Origin: CAYZWU01 sp964482235
Lineage (GTDB): Bacteria; Planctomycetota; B15-G4; CAYZWU01
Length of the DNA stretch: 64,000 bases
Reading direction: 5' to 3'
Assembly: GCA_964482235.1 (NCBI GenBank)
Contig: CAYZWU010000023.1
Coordinates: forward strand, 10,245 to 74,244
Positions 48,759 through 57,188 of the stretch are shown piece by piece. Position numbers and translations under genes: made by a program. Within the stretch, counting starts at the first letter, position 1. The number at the start of each line of letters is the position of its first letter. A model generated the notes under the pieces. It was given only the letters and a program-made list of their open reading frames with translations, was not told where the DNA came from and did no database searches.

Positions 48759-51014
48759 ATGAGATATCCTTGCCTTGCACAGATGCTGCTGCTCACCCTG
48801 ATAACGGCGTTTCCCGCGAGAGGCGACGACATCGCCGATGCGGCCGGCCAGGCGCCGCCGGCCGTGGACATCGCCACGGGCAGCGAGATTCCGTCGGAAG
48901 GCTACTGCGACCAGCCCTACGTGCTGAAGCTCGCCGACGGCACCTGGCTCTGCACCATGACGACGGGCAAGGGTCATGAAGGCCAGAAGGGACAGCATGT
49001 CGTCTCGTGCCGCAGCCGGGATCGCGGCAGGTCGTGGGGCCCTCTCGTCGACATCGAACCGGCCGACGGCCCGGAAGCGTCGTGGGTCATGCCCTATCTG
49101 ACGGAGTACGGCCGCGTCTACGTGTTCTACACCTACAACGCCGCAGATAAACGATCGGTGATCGCCGACGACGAGTACAGCAGGCGCCGCGTCGACACGC
49201 TCGGCGAGTACGCCGTCAAGTTCTCCGATGACGGCGGGCTGACCTGGTCGCGGAAACGATGGTTCATCCCGGTGCGGGAAACAGAGGTCGATCGGAAGAA
49301 TCCATACCAGGGCAAGGTGCGGTTCTTCTGGGGAGTGGGGAAGCCGATCCGGCACAAGGGAGCGCTGTTTCTCGGGTTCTCGAAGGTCGGCAGGCTCGGA
49401 AAGGGTTTCATCGCCGTCAGCGAGTCGTGGTTTCTCCGGTGCGCCAACATCGAGACGGAACGCGATCCGGCGAAGCTCGATTGGGACACCCTTCCCGAGG
49501 GCGACATCGGCCTCAGATCGCCGGAAGGAGCGATCGCCGAGGAGGTGAACCTCGCGAGCCTCTCCGACGGCAGCCTCTTCTGCACCTATCGAACCGTTGC
49601 CGGCCACCCCTGTCACGCCTACTCCCGCGATGACGGCAGGACCTGGAGCGGTCCCGCGTTCATGACCTACCGGCCGGGCGGGAACCTGGTGGACCACCCG
49701 CGCGCCGCCAATTTCGTCAGGAGGCTCGCCGAGGGCCCCTATGCGGGGAGGTACATCTACTGGTTCCACAACCACGGCGGAACAGGTTATCAGGGGCGGA
49801 ACCCCGCCTATCTGCTCGGAGGAGTGGAGCACGACGGCGATGGGGGAAAGGTCATACACTGGGGAGAGCCGGTGGCCGTGCTCTTCGACAGGAACGGGAA
49901 GGTGCGGATCAGCTATCCGGACTTCATCTGGGATGACGGCCTCCACATCACCGAGACCCAGAAGACGACGGCACGGGTTCACCGGATTCCGGGTGCCCTG
50001 CTGCAGAGCCTCTGGGGCGAGAGGGAGAAGGATGCGGTCTCCTCGTCGGCTGCGGGATGCCTCGGTTCGTTCCGGCCCGGCAAGCTGTGGCTCGATGACG
50101 AGGGAGTCCCGATCAACGCCCATGGCGGCGGATTTCTTTTTCATGACGGCGCGTACTACTGGTTCGGACAGCACATGATCGAGGGGAAGGCGGGAAACCA
50201 GGCCCATGTGGGCGTCCGCGTCTACTCGTCCAGCGACCTCTACAACTGGAAGAACGAAGGAATCGCGCTGAGCGTTTCCGACGACCCGGGAAGCGATATC
50301 ACCAGGGGGTGCATCCTCGAGCGGCCGAAGGTGCTCCACAACGCCGGGACAGGCAAGTTCGTCATGTGGTTCCACCTCGAGCTGAAGGGGACGGAATACA
50401 TGACTGCCAGGAGCGGCGTCGCTGTTGCCGACTCCGTCGCAGGCCCCTATCGCTTCATCGAGAGCTTCCGTCCCGACGACTGCATGGCGCGGGACATGAC
50501 TCTCTTCAAGGATGACGACGGCAAGGCCTATCATCTCTATGCTTCCGAGGACAACCAGACGCTTCACATCAGCCTGCTGACCGACGACTACCTGAAGCCG
50601 GGCGGCGAGTACAGGCGGGTGTTCATCGGAAGGTACATGGAAGCTCCGTGCCTCTGCAAAAGAAGGGGGAAGTACTACTTCCTTGCTTCGGGTTGCACGG
50701 GGTGGAAGCCGAATGCCGCGAGGGCGGCCGTGGCGGATTCCATCTTCGGGCCCTGGATGGAGATCGGCAACCCCTGCAAGGGGATCAATCCGGACAACGG
50801 CCTCGACGAGAAGAAGACCTTCGGCTGCCAGAGCACGTTCATCCTCCCCGTTCAGGGGAAGCGCGACTCCTTCATCGCCATGTTCGACATGTGGCGCCCC
50901 CGGAATGCCATCGACGGGCGTTATGCCTGGCTGCCCGTCCGGTTCAGGGGGAAAGGGTTCGAGATCGAATGGTCGAGCGAATGGGATCTCTCCTTCTTCG
51001 ACAGCGGGCGGTGA
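48759..51014 (+). CDS. Secreted sialidase-like propeller fused to a GH43-like domain
   Basis: 751 residues with a signal peptide (CLAQMLLLTLITAFPARG). Residues 30-430 form a sialidase-superfamily six-bladed propeller: repeated Asp-box-like SRDRGRSWGPLV, SDDGGLTWSRKRW and SRDDGRTWSGPAF. Residues 440-750 form a second, five-bladed propeller of GH43/DUF377 type (HGGGFLFHDGAYYWFGQ, RVYSSSDLYNWKNEGIAL, ERPKVLHNAGTGKFVMWFH, YHLYASEDNQTLHISLLT). The GH43 part shows possible acidic residues but I cannot fix the catalytic triad. A two-headed glycosidase or glycan-binding protein is likely. The GH106-like lipoprotein gene follows after 42 bases. Confidence 0.83.
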   Translation: MRYPCLAQMLLLTLITAFPARGDDIADAAGQAPPAVDIATGSEIPSEGYCDQPYVLKLADGTWLCTMTTGKGHEGQKGQHVVSCRSRDRGRSWGPLVDIEPADGPEASWVMPYLTEYGRVYVFYTYNAADKRSVIADDEYSRRRVDTLGEYAVKFSDDGGLTWSRKRWFIPVRETEVDRKNPYQGKVRFFWGVGKPIRHKGALFLGFSKVGRLGKGFIAVSESWFLRCANIETERDPAKLDWDTLPEGDIGLRSPEGAIAEEVNLASLSDGSLFCTYRTVAGHPCHAYSRDDGRTWSGPAFMTYRPGGNLVDHPRAANFVRRLAEGPYAGRYIYWFHNHGGTGYQGRNPAYLLGGVEHDGDGGKVIHWGEPVAVLFDRNGKVRISYPDFIWDDGLHITETQKTTARVHRIPGALLQSLWGEREKDAVSSSAAGCLGSFRPGKLWLDDEGVPINAHGGGFLFHDGAYYWFGQHMIEGKAGNQAHVGVRVYSSSDLYNWKNEGIALSVSDDPGSDITRGCILERPKVLHNAGTGKFVMWFHLELKGTEYMTARSGVAVADSVAGPYRFIESFRPDDCMARDMTLFKDDDGKAYHLYASEDNQTLHISLLTDDYLKPGGEYRRVFIGRYMEAPCLCKRRGKYYFLASGCTGWKPNAARAAVADSIFGPWMEIGNPCKGINPDNGLDEKKTFGCQSTFILPVQGKRDSFIAMFDMWRPRNAIDGRYAWLPVRFRGKGFEIEWSSEWDLSFFDSGR

Positions 51015-51056
51015 TCGAACACAATGGTACGTTGACTCTGATCCGGACGAGGTGAG

Positions 51057-53603
51057 ATGACCTTCTCGAGACGACTGCTGTTCCTTCTGCCGCTGATCGC
51101 CGGGCTGGCATCGTGTCAGATGTCCGATGCCGGGGCTGGCGACCCGCCCCCGGGCGCGTTCGAATGGCCCGAGCCGTCGATGGAGAACCGGCCGGGCTGC
51201 TACTGGTGGTGGATGGGCAGCGCCGTCGACAGGAAGAACATCACCCGGAACCTCGAGATGCTGCAGGCGGCCGGCCTGGGTGGGTGCACCATCGTGCCGA
51301 TCTACGGGGTCAAGGGCTGCGAAGACGGATACATCAAGCACCTGACGCCGGAATGGGTGGCCATGATGAGCCATGCAGTGGCCGAAGCCGGCCGGCTCGG
51401 CATGTGGATCGACATGACCAGCGGCACCGGCTGGCCCTTCGGCGGTCCGATGATTTCCGGCGACGACTGCGACGCCGCCGTGGTCTACGAGGAAGGCGAG
51501 CTCTCCTGGAAGTTTTCGGGAAGGAACGTGAAGCGCGCCGCTCCCGGCGGCGAGGGAAGGGCGATCAATCCCTATTCGCCCGCTGCCATGAAAGCCTACC
51601 TGGCCCATTTCGACAGAGCCTTCGACAGGGAAGGTGTCGATCTGCCGCGAGCCATGTACCACGACTCCTTCGAGTTCAGGGGGAACTGGTGCCCCCGGTT
51701 CATGGAGGAGTTCGAGAAGCGCCGCGGCTACGATCTGAGGCCCCATCTCCCCGCCCTTTTCGGCGAGGGCGACGAGGAGAAAGCGGCGAGGATCAAGTGC
51801 GACTATCGCGAGACCCTTGCCGACCTTCACCTCGAGTATCTCGAGGCCTGGGTCGAATGGTCCGGCAGCAAGGGATGCACCACGCGCAACCAGGCTCACG
51901 GCTCGCCGTCGAACCTGCTGGACCTCTACGCCGCCTGCGGCATCCCGGAAACGGAGACCTTCGGCGCGACCTCCTTCGGGATTCCCGGGATCCGTCGCGA
52001 CGAGGACAACGTGCGGCGCGATTTTCCGCAGCCTCTCATCAACAGGATGGCCTCCTCGGCGGCGCACGTGTCCGGCAAGCCGCTCGTGGCGGCCGAGGCC
52101 TGTACCTGGGTGCGCAACCATTTCCGGGCCGCGCTGTCACAGGTGAAGCCCGAGATCGACCAGCTCTTCCTCAACGGGATCAACCACATCTTCTTCCACG
52201 GATCGTGCTACAGTCCCGTGGAGGCGCCCTGGCCCGGTTGGCTGTTCTACGCCTCGCTGCAGTACAACCCGCGCAACGCGATCTGGCGCGATGCTCCCTG
52301 CCTGAACGCGTACATCACGCGCTGCCAGTCGATCCTGCAGTCCGGAAGTCCCGACAACGACCTGGCGCTCTACTGGCCGGTTCACGACATCTGGCAGAAT
52401 CCCCGCGGGATGCAGCAGCAGCTCACCGTGCATCACGCCGGGTGGCTCGTCGATTCCGCCTGCGGCAGGACGGCGGCCTGGCTCGCGGCAGAGGGGTATG
52501 GATTCGATTTCATCTCCGACCGGCAGATCCTGGCCGGCAGGGCGCAGGCCTTTCGCGCCGTTCTCGTGCCGGGAACGGGACATCTGCCCCTGGCCACCTT
52601 GAAGAAGCTGCTCGACCTGAACGACAGCGGGCTGCCGGTCCTTTTCCTCGAGAGCCTGCCTGCCGATGTGCCGGGCTTTCTCGATCCGGAGACGCGCCGC
52701 TCGGTTCTGAAGGAGCTTCTCCGAGGGCGCGATGGGTTGGCCGTCGAGCAGGACGACCTGTACCGGCGGCTGGCTGCCGCCGGCGTCCTGCGCGAGCCCA
52801 TGACGGACAGGGGGCTCGATTTCATCCGGCGGACCCATGGCCGGGGGCATCACTACTTCGTTGCCAACATGGGCGCAGAATCGGTGGACGGCTGGATCCC
52901 CCTGGGCGCGGCGTTCGAGAGCGCCGTTCTTCTCGATCCCCGGTCGGGAGACATCGGCAAGGCGCGGATGCGGGAGGGCAACTCCGTTTTTCTTCAGCTT
53001 CTTCCGGGGGAGACGCGCTTCATCAGGACGTTCAGGGATGTGGATGAGGCCGGTCCCGAATGGCCGGCATACCGGAAAAGCGGCGATCCGCCCATCACCG
53101 TCGCCGGACCCTGGCAGGTCGTCTTTCTCGACGGAGGACCGGTGCTGCCGGCGTCCTTCACCACGGCCCGGCTGGAATCATGGACAGATCTTGGCGGCGA
53201 CGAGGCCGGGCGATTTGCCGGAACGGCACGCTACACCATCGAATTCGATCTCCCGCGGGAGAAGGTCGCCGATGAATGGATGCTCGATCTGGGCGACGTG
53301 CGCGAGAGCGCCCGCGTGAAACTCAACGGCAACGAGGTCGCTGCGCTCTGGTCCGTTCCCTATTGCGCGAAGGTGGGGGATCACCTCGTCGCCGGCCTGA
53401 ACCGGCTGGAGGTCGAGGTCACCAACCTCTCGGCCAACCGGATCCGCGATCTCGACAGGCGGGGGGTGAAGTGGAGGATCTTCCACGACATCAATTTCGT
53501 GGACCACAACTACAGGCCCTTCGACGCCTCGCAGTGGCCGGTTGCGCCGTCGGGGCTGCTGGGCCCGGTGACGCTGGTGCCCATGAAAGAGAGCGAGCCT
53601 TGA
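51057..53603 (+). CDS. GH106-like alpha-L-rhamnosidase family glycosidase, lipoprotein
   Basis: 848 residues. The signal sequence ends LIAGLASCQ, a lipobox. The catalytic (beta/alpha)8 region has RPGCYWWWMGSAVDRKNITR, LQAAGLGGCTIVPIYGVKG, GMWIDMTSGTGWPFGGPM, YHDSFEFRGNWCPRFMEEFE and AEACTWVRNHFRAALSQVKP, as in GH106 and related uncharacterised glycosyl hydrolases. A beta-sandwich C-terminus near 700-848 (WMLDLGDVRESARVKLNGNE) is a galactose-binding-like module. It should act on rhamnose-containing polysaccharide at the cell surface. With the sialidase-GH43 gene it forms a small polysaccharide-degradation pair; no SusC/D genes are nearby. Confidence 0.85.
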   Translation: MTFSRRLLFLLPLIAGLASCQMSDAGAGDPPPGAFEWPEPSMENRPGCYWWWMGSAVDRKNITRNLEMLQAAGLGGCTIVPIYGVKGCEDGYIKHLTPEWVAMMSHAVAEAGRLGMWIDMTSGTGWPFGGPMISGDDCDAAVVYEEGELSWKFSGRNVKRAAPGGEGRAINPYSPAAMKAYLAHFDRAFDREGVDLPRAMYHDSFEFRGNWCPRFMEEFEKRRGYDLRPHLPALFGEGDEEKAARIKCDYRETLADLHLEYLEAWVEWSGSKGCTTRNQAHGSPSNLLDLYAACGIPETETFGATSFGIPGIRRDEDNVRRDFPQPLINRMASSAAHVSGKPLVAAEACTWVRNHFRAALSQVKPEIDQLFLNGINHIFFHGSCYSPVEAPWPGWLFYASLQYNPRNAIWRDAPCLNAYITRCQSILQSGSPDNDLALYWPVHDIWQNPRGMQQQLTVHHAGWLVDSACGRTAAWLAAEGYGFDFISDRQILAGRAQAFRAVLVPGTGHLPLATLKKLLDLNDSGLPVLFLESLPADVPGFLDPETRRSVLKELLRGRDGLAVEQDDLYRRLAAAGVLREPMTDRGLDFIRRTHGRGHHYFVANMGAESVDGWIPLGAAFESAVLLDPRSGDIGKARMREGNSVFLQLLPGETRFIRTFRDVDEAGPEWPAYRKSGDPPITVAGPWQVVFLDGGPVLPASFTTARLESWTDLGGDEAGRFAGTARYTIEFDLPREKVADEWMLDLGDVRESARVKLNGNEVAALWSVPYCAKVGDHLVAGLNRLEVEVTNLSANRIRDLDRRGVKWRIFHDINFVDHNYRPFDASQWPVAPSGLLGPVTLVPMKESEP

Positions 53604-53661
53604 ATCCCGGGCTGCCCTGTTCCTCGAGGAACGCCGATGCAGCCCGCCAGGAGGTGCGACA

Positions 53662-54048
53662 TTGAACAGGATCGTGCCGGCCGGCGCTGCCGTCCTGCTT
53701 CTCTCTGCCGCCGGCCTGGCCTGGCTTTACTGCCACGGGCCGGGATCGGACGACAGCCACCGAACGAACAGGCAGTCCAATCTCTGGAAGGAGGGCAAGG
53801 CGCCTTACGATCCCTCTGTCGTCCTCCGCTTCATCAATGTCGATTTCGTGAACTCCCTGAAAGGAAAGTCGAGAGCGGAAATGGAGAAGTGGTTTCCCGA
53901 CCTGCGGTCTCCGGGGGAGGCCAACGAGTATCAGCGATATTACAGCGAGTCCGTCTCGGGGATGGACTATCTCTGGATCGGCGATTCCGCCTGGGGGATC
54001 GAGTTCGATTCGGGGAGGGTGAAGGAGCTTCACCTGCTGAAGGGATAA
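53662..54048 (+). CDS. Small anchored protein of unknown function
   Basis: 128 residues from a TTG at 53662, preceded by GGAGGTGCGACA. An N-terminal hydrophobic segment (AAVLLLSAAGLAWLYCHG) looks like an anchor or signal peptide. The rest is charged: YDPSVVLRFINVDFVNSLKG, WFPDLRSPGEANEYQRYYSE and WIGDSAWGIEFDSGRVKELH. I do not recognise a family. It is separate from the glycosidase gene by 58 bases and may belong to the following GNAT string. Confidence 0.6.
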   Translation: MNRIVPAGAAVLLLSAAGLAWLYCHGPGSDDSHRTNRQSNLWKEGKAPYDPSVVLRFINVDFVNSLKGKSRAEMEKWFPDLRSPGEANEYQRYYSESVSGMDYLWIGDSAWGIEFDSGRVKELHLLKG

Positions 54049-54111
54049 GGCGGCGATGGAAGAACCGCTCCGTGTCCCTGCTCTTTTTCGATTCCCCATG
54101 AGGCAGCAGCC

Positions 54112-54603
54112 ATGATTCGCCCTGTTGGCAAGGAGGATGTCGGCGCGGTCTGCCGCATCCAGAACCACTACATCGAGAACTCCATCTTCACCTTCGAGGA
54201 GGAGGCGATCTCCGCCGGGATGATGGGGGACCGGATCGAGGAAGTGACGGCTTCCCTTCCCTGGCTGGTCTGCGAGGACGAGGGCGGACTCGTCGGTTAT
54301 GCCTTCGCCAGCAGATGGAAAGGCCGATGCGCCTACCGCTACTCGGTGGAATGCTCGATCTATCTCGCTCCCGAGGCAACGGGCCGAGGTTTCGGAAGCC
54401 GGCTCTACGGCGAGCTGATCGCGATCCTGCGGGAGCGCGGTTTCCACACCGTCATCGCCGGAATCGCTCTCCCCAATCCTGCCAGCGTGGCGCTGCACGA
54501 GAAGGTGGGATTCAGGAAGGTCGCCCATTTCGAGGAGGTGGGCTGGAAGTTCGACCGCTGGATCGATGTTGGGTACTGGGAGCTCATTCTTTGCATGAGA
54601 TGA
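54112..54603 (+). CDS. GNAT-family N-acetyltransferase (phosphinothricin-type)
   Basis: 163 residues. IRPVGKEDVGAVCRIQNHYI opens the GNAT fold. YRYSVECSIYLAPEATGRGF with GSRLYGELIAILRERGFHTV forms the acetyl-CoA loop, and IALPNPASVALHEKVGFRKV plus HFEEVGWKFDRWIDVGYWEL complete it. The layout matches Pat/YncA-type acetyltransferases that act on phosphinothricin or methionine sulfone/sulfoximine. The start follows a purine-rich stretch (GAGGCAGCAGCC). Its stop overlaps the next ATG (ATGA). Confidence 0.9.
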   Translation: MIRPVGKEDVGAVCRIQNHYIENSIFTFEEEAISAGMMGDRIEEVTASLPWLVCEDEGGLVGYAFASRWKGRCAYRYSVECSIYLAPEATGRGFGSRLYGELIAILRERGFHTVIAGIALPNPASVALHEKVGFRKVAHFEEVGWKFDRWIDVGYWELILCMR

Positions 54604-55997
54604 ACGATCGTCGTGACAATGCGCACCATTCCGGCTCGCCGGCGTCAGAGAGGCTGCTCGTCTCTTCCCGGACGCTTTTCCGGATTTTCCTGATCTTGCT
54701 GTTCGTCGGTGGCGCCTGTGCGGCCGTAGGATGGTTCAAGTTCATGCCGAGGGGATTTCCTTTCCCCCATCCACGCTTCTGGGTCAACACCGTCCTTCCG
54801 CCTTCGCTCGCCGTTTTCTTCACGGTCGGCGCCATCGCCCTGGTCGAGAAGAAGGACTCCGCGCCGCGCTGCCTCTCGGTTTTCATCGGGATTTCCATCG
54901 TTGTTGCGGGAATCACGGGCAGGTGCCTTTTCCCGGAGAGCCTGTCGGGGATCCTCCTGCTCCTCGCCCTTTTCAGCGGCCTCTTCGGCATCATGTTGCC
55001 CGTGACCGCGTTCCGGTATCTGACGGGGGGACGTGCCTCGCTGCTGGCCGTCGCCCCCTTCGCCGCCGCGGGCGTGGCCCTGGGCATCCTTCTGCCCTGG
55101 TCGCAGCGCGGCGCCGAACCCGGCACGCGGCCGCATCTCTCCTTGATGCCTCCCATCGAGACGGCTCTCGACGATGGAGGGATGCCTGTTGACCTGTCGG
55201 ACCGCGTTCGGGTCGGTTTGTCGGCCGGATCGGTCTCGTTCGACCTGACCGGCGGAGCCGTCAGCCTGTACCCGCTGCTCACCTTTGACAGCTGTTCTCC
55301 GGATCGGTTCTGGACGATCTTCGCGCCGCGGGAAGCGCAGAGCCCCCCGGTGCGGCAGGTGGTCGGCACGCGGCTCGACAGGGGCAGGGTTCTCGTTGTT
55401 TATAGCGATGCGGGTCGATCCGCCCTTCAGGTCGATGCGTCCGCACCGGACGGCTCCGTCAGGATCGAGGCCCTGTCGCAGCTCGATTCTCCCGTCTACT
55501 CGCACCTCAACACCTTTACGGAGATCCATCTCTCGGGGATCGAGAAGCCGGCGCTCTCCTTCTCGCCCTGCCCCGGCGCCGTTGAAATAACGCGGTCCGA
55601 CTATCCCTTCGACAGGCCCGCGCGGCTCGCTTTCATCGATGCAGAGAACGCCTTTCGTGTCGTCGAGGCCGACAGCGCCGAGAAGGGGCCGTTCACCACG
55701 CTGGCCGAGGGTGTACTCCCTCCGGGCGAAGCATTGACGATCGAGGTGCTGAGCGATAACAATGTCGTGTGCCGAATCATTCTGGAAGATTGGGCCGGCC
55801 AGTCCAGCAGGCAGCTTTCACCGACTGCAGGATGGGGGCTGCCCGAGAACGCCATCGAGTTTTCTCTTGCTGGCGGCGACGGGAGCGGTGAGGCGGCCAT
55901 CTTCGTGACCCTGGCAGGCACATCGGTCGGGAGGGGGTGGGACAGCGTCGGTCATGCCGCCGGCTGCTACAGGAACCGCATCCGCATCACGCCGTGA
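54600..55997 (+). CDS. Multi-pass membrane protein with extracytoplasmic beta domain, unknown
   Basis: 465 residues; the ATG overlaps the GNAT stop. About five membrane segments lie in residues 22-165 (LFRIFLILLFVGGACAAVGW, VLPPSLAVFFTVGAIALV, SVFIGISIVVAGITG, LSGILLLLALFSGLFGIMLP, ASLLAVAPFAAAGVALGILL). The remaining 300 residues are beta-rich and soluble (RVRVGLSAGSVSFDLTGGAV, GRVLVVYSDAGRSALQVDAS) and end in a Ser/Gly-rich segment. I do not recognise a family. It is probably inserted in the inner membrane with the large domain outside. Confidence 0.65.
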   Translation: MNDRRDNAHHSGSPASERLLVSSRTLFRIFLILLFVGGACAAVGWFKFMPRGFPFPHPRFWVNTVLPPSLAVFFTVGAIALVEKKDSAPRCLSVFIGISIVVAGITGRCLFPESLSGILLLLALFSGLFGIMLPVTAFRYLTGGRASLLAVAPFAAAGVALGILLPWSQRGAEPGTRPHLSLMPPIETALDDGGMPVDLSDRVRVGLSAGSVSFDLTGGAVSLYPLLTFDSCSPDRFWTIFAPREAQSPPVRQVVGTRLDRGRVLVVYSDAGRSALQVDASAPDGSVRIEALSQLDSPVYSHLNTFTEIHLSGIEKPALSFSPCPGAVEITRSDYPFDRPARLAFIDAENAFRVVEADSAEKGPFTTLAEGVLPPGEALTIEVLSDNNVVCRIILEDWAGQSSRQLSPTAGWGLPENAIEFSLAGGDGSGEAAIFVTLAGTSVGRGWDSVGHAAGCYRNRIRITP

Positions 55998-56080
55998 GAA
56001 CGAAACGCTCGATGCCCCGATCCGGCATTGCGAGAAGAGTCGAGCTCGGAAGAAAAATCTTGAGAGTACAAGGAGTGATC

Positions 56081-57121
56081 ATGAAGAAGTACAGCATTGT
56101 CTTGATATGCCTGCTCTTCGCCGTCCAGATTGCCGCGGGCAACGAGATCAAGCTGCTCGAGCCGGTCCGCCTTGAGGCGGGCGGCGAGTGCATCGATACG
56201 GGAAAGCAGATCGGGCACAGCGGCCCGGTCACGATGGATTTCGACAGGGACGGGAAGACGGACCTGCTCGTGGGGAGCTTCTCGGGAAAGATCCGGTTCT
56301 TCCGCAACAAGGGCAGCAATGAGAAGCCGGTCTTCGAGGACAAGGGATTCATCGAGGCGGAGGGGCAGCCGATCAAGATCAACAACTGGTGATGCATCGG
56401 CATCCGTCCGCAAGGTGCGGACATGAACGGCGACGGCCTCGAGGATCTCTACACCGGCTGCTTCGAGGGCTGCATCTACGTCATCCCCCGGAAGAAGGAC
56501 AAGAGCTACGGCAAGCCGTATCGCCTGCTCGACAAGGCCGGGAACATCCTGCGCGTCGGCCAGTACTGGGACTACGACCTGAAGAAGTGGACCAACGTGG
56601 AGACGAGCCGCTTCAAGGAATTCCTGGGGATCTCGGCCACGGCCGTGGACTGGGACGAGGACGGCGACCTCGACCTCGTCATCGGATCGAACGAGGGGAG
56701 GATCTTCGTGCGGTTCAACGAGGGCAGCGCCGCGAAGCCGGCCTTTGCCACGGAGAGCACACCCCTGAAGGCCGGTTCCGCTTCCATGGAGGTGAAGGGG
56801 GGAGGCGCCATCCCCGCGGTGGCGGACTGGGACGGCGACGGCCTCTTCGATCTGATCAGCGGCTCAGGCGACGGCGGCGTGGTCTGGTTCCGGAACGTGG
56901 GCGAGAAGGGCAAGCCCGCATTCGCAGCGGCACAGGTCCTGCTCGGCAAGCCGAAGAAGTCGGACGAGGAACCGGCCGGTCCGGCATCCCGGACCCTCGT
57001 CTATGCCACGGACTTCGATGCGGACGGCGACCTCGATCTCCTCGTGGGCGACAACACGTTCCGGCCGGAACGACACGGCTGGGTCTGGCTCGTGAAGCGG
57101 GAGAACGTCGAGAGCCGCTGA
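56081..57121 (+). CDS. Secreted VCBS-repeat protein with in-frame TGA, predicted selenoprotein (paralog)
   Basis: 346 residues if the TGA at 56390-56392 is read as selenocysteine (residue 104). AAGGAG lies before the ATG; the signal peptide is SIVLICLLFAVQIAAG. Repeats such as MDFDRDGKTDLLVGSFSGKI, MNGDGLEDLYTGCFEG, DWDEDGDLDLVIGSNEGR and FDADGDLDLLVGDN continue across the TGA in one frame: PIKINNW-U-CIGIRPQGADM. As in the gene at 36094-37425 the U precedes Cys and a [VI]-G, and stands at the same distance from the N-terminus. A 7-bp hairpin with an AGG loop follows. Termination here would leave 103 residues followed by a start-less coding stretch. The role is unknown; an exported redox or metal site is inferred. 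Confidence 0.85.
56390..56422 (+). promoter_or_regulatory. Candidate SECIS element with in-frame TGA
   Basis: TGA at 56390-56392, 13 bases, then a perfect 7-bp stem GTCCGCA (56406-56412), loop AGG and TGCGGAC (56416-56422). The loop begins 20 bases after the TGA, inside the 16-37 range, and has G in its second position. A-G-G(-U) resembles the apical loop of the Escherichia coli fdhF element. Confidence 0.75.
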
Positions 57122-57188
57122 GAGGCCGGCCCTGCAAAGTAGATAGAATCGAGAGCTTTCGCCGATCGAATGAGGGGCAGGGAGAAGG

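Noticed and set aside
48714..52121. A 1135-codon open frame on the minus strand
   Set aside because: It lies antisense to the sialidase-GH43 and GH106-like genes, which have signal peptides, domain motifs and ribosome sites. The antisense product is rich in Arg, Gly, His and Pro and shows no domain; it is a GC-driven shadow.
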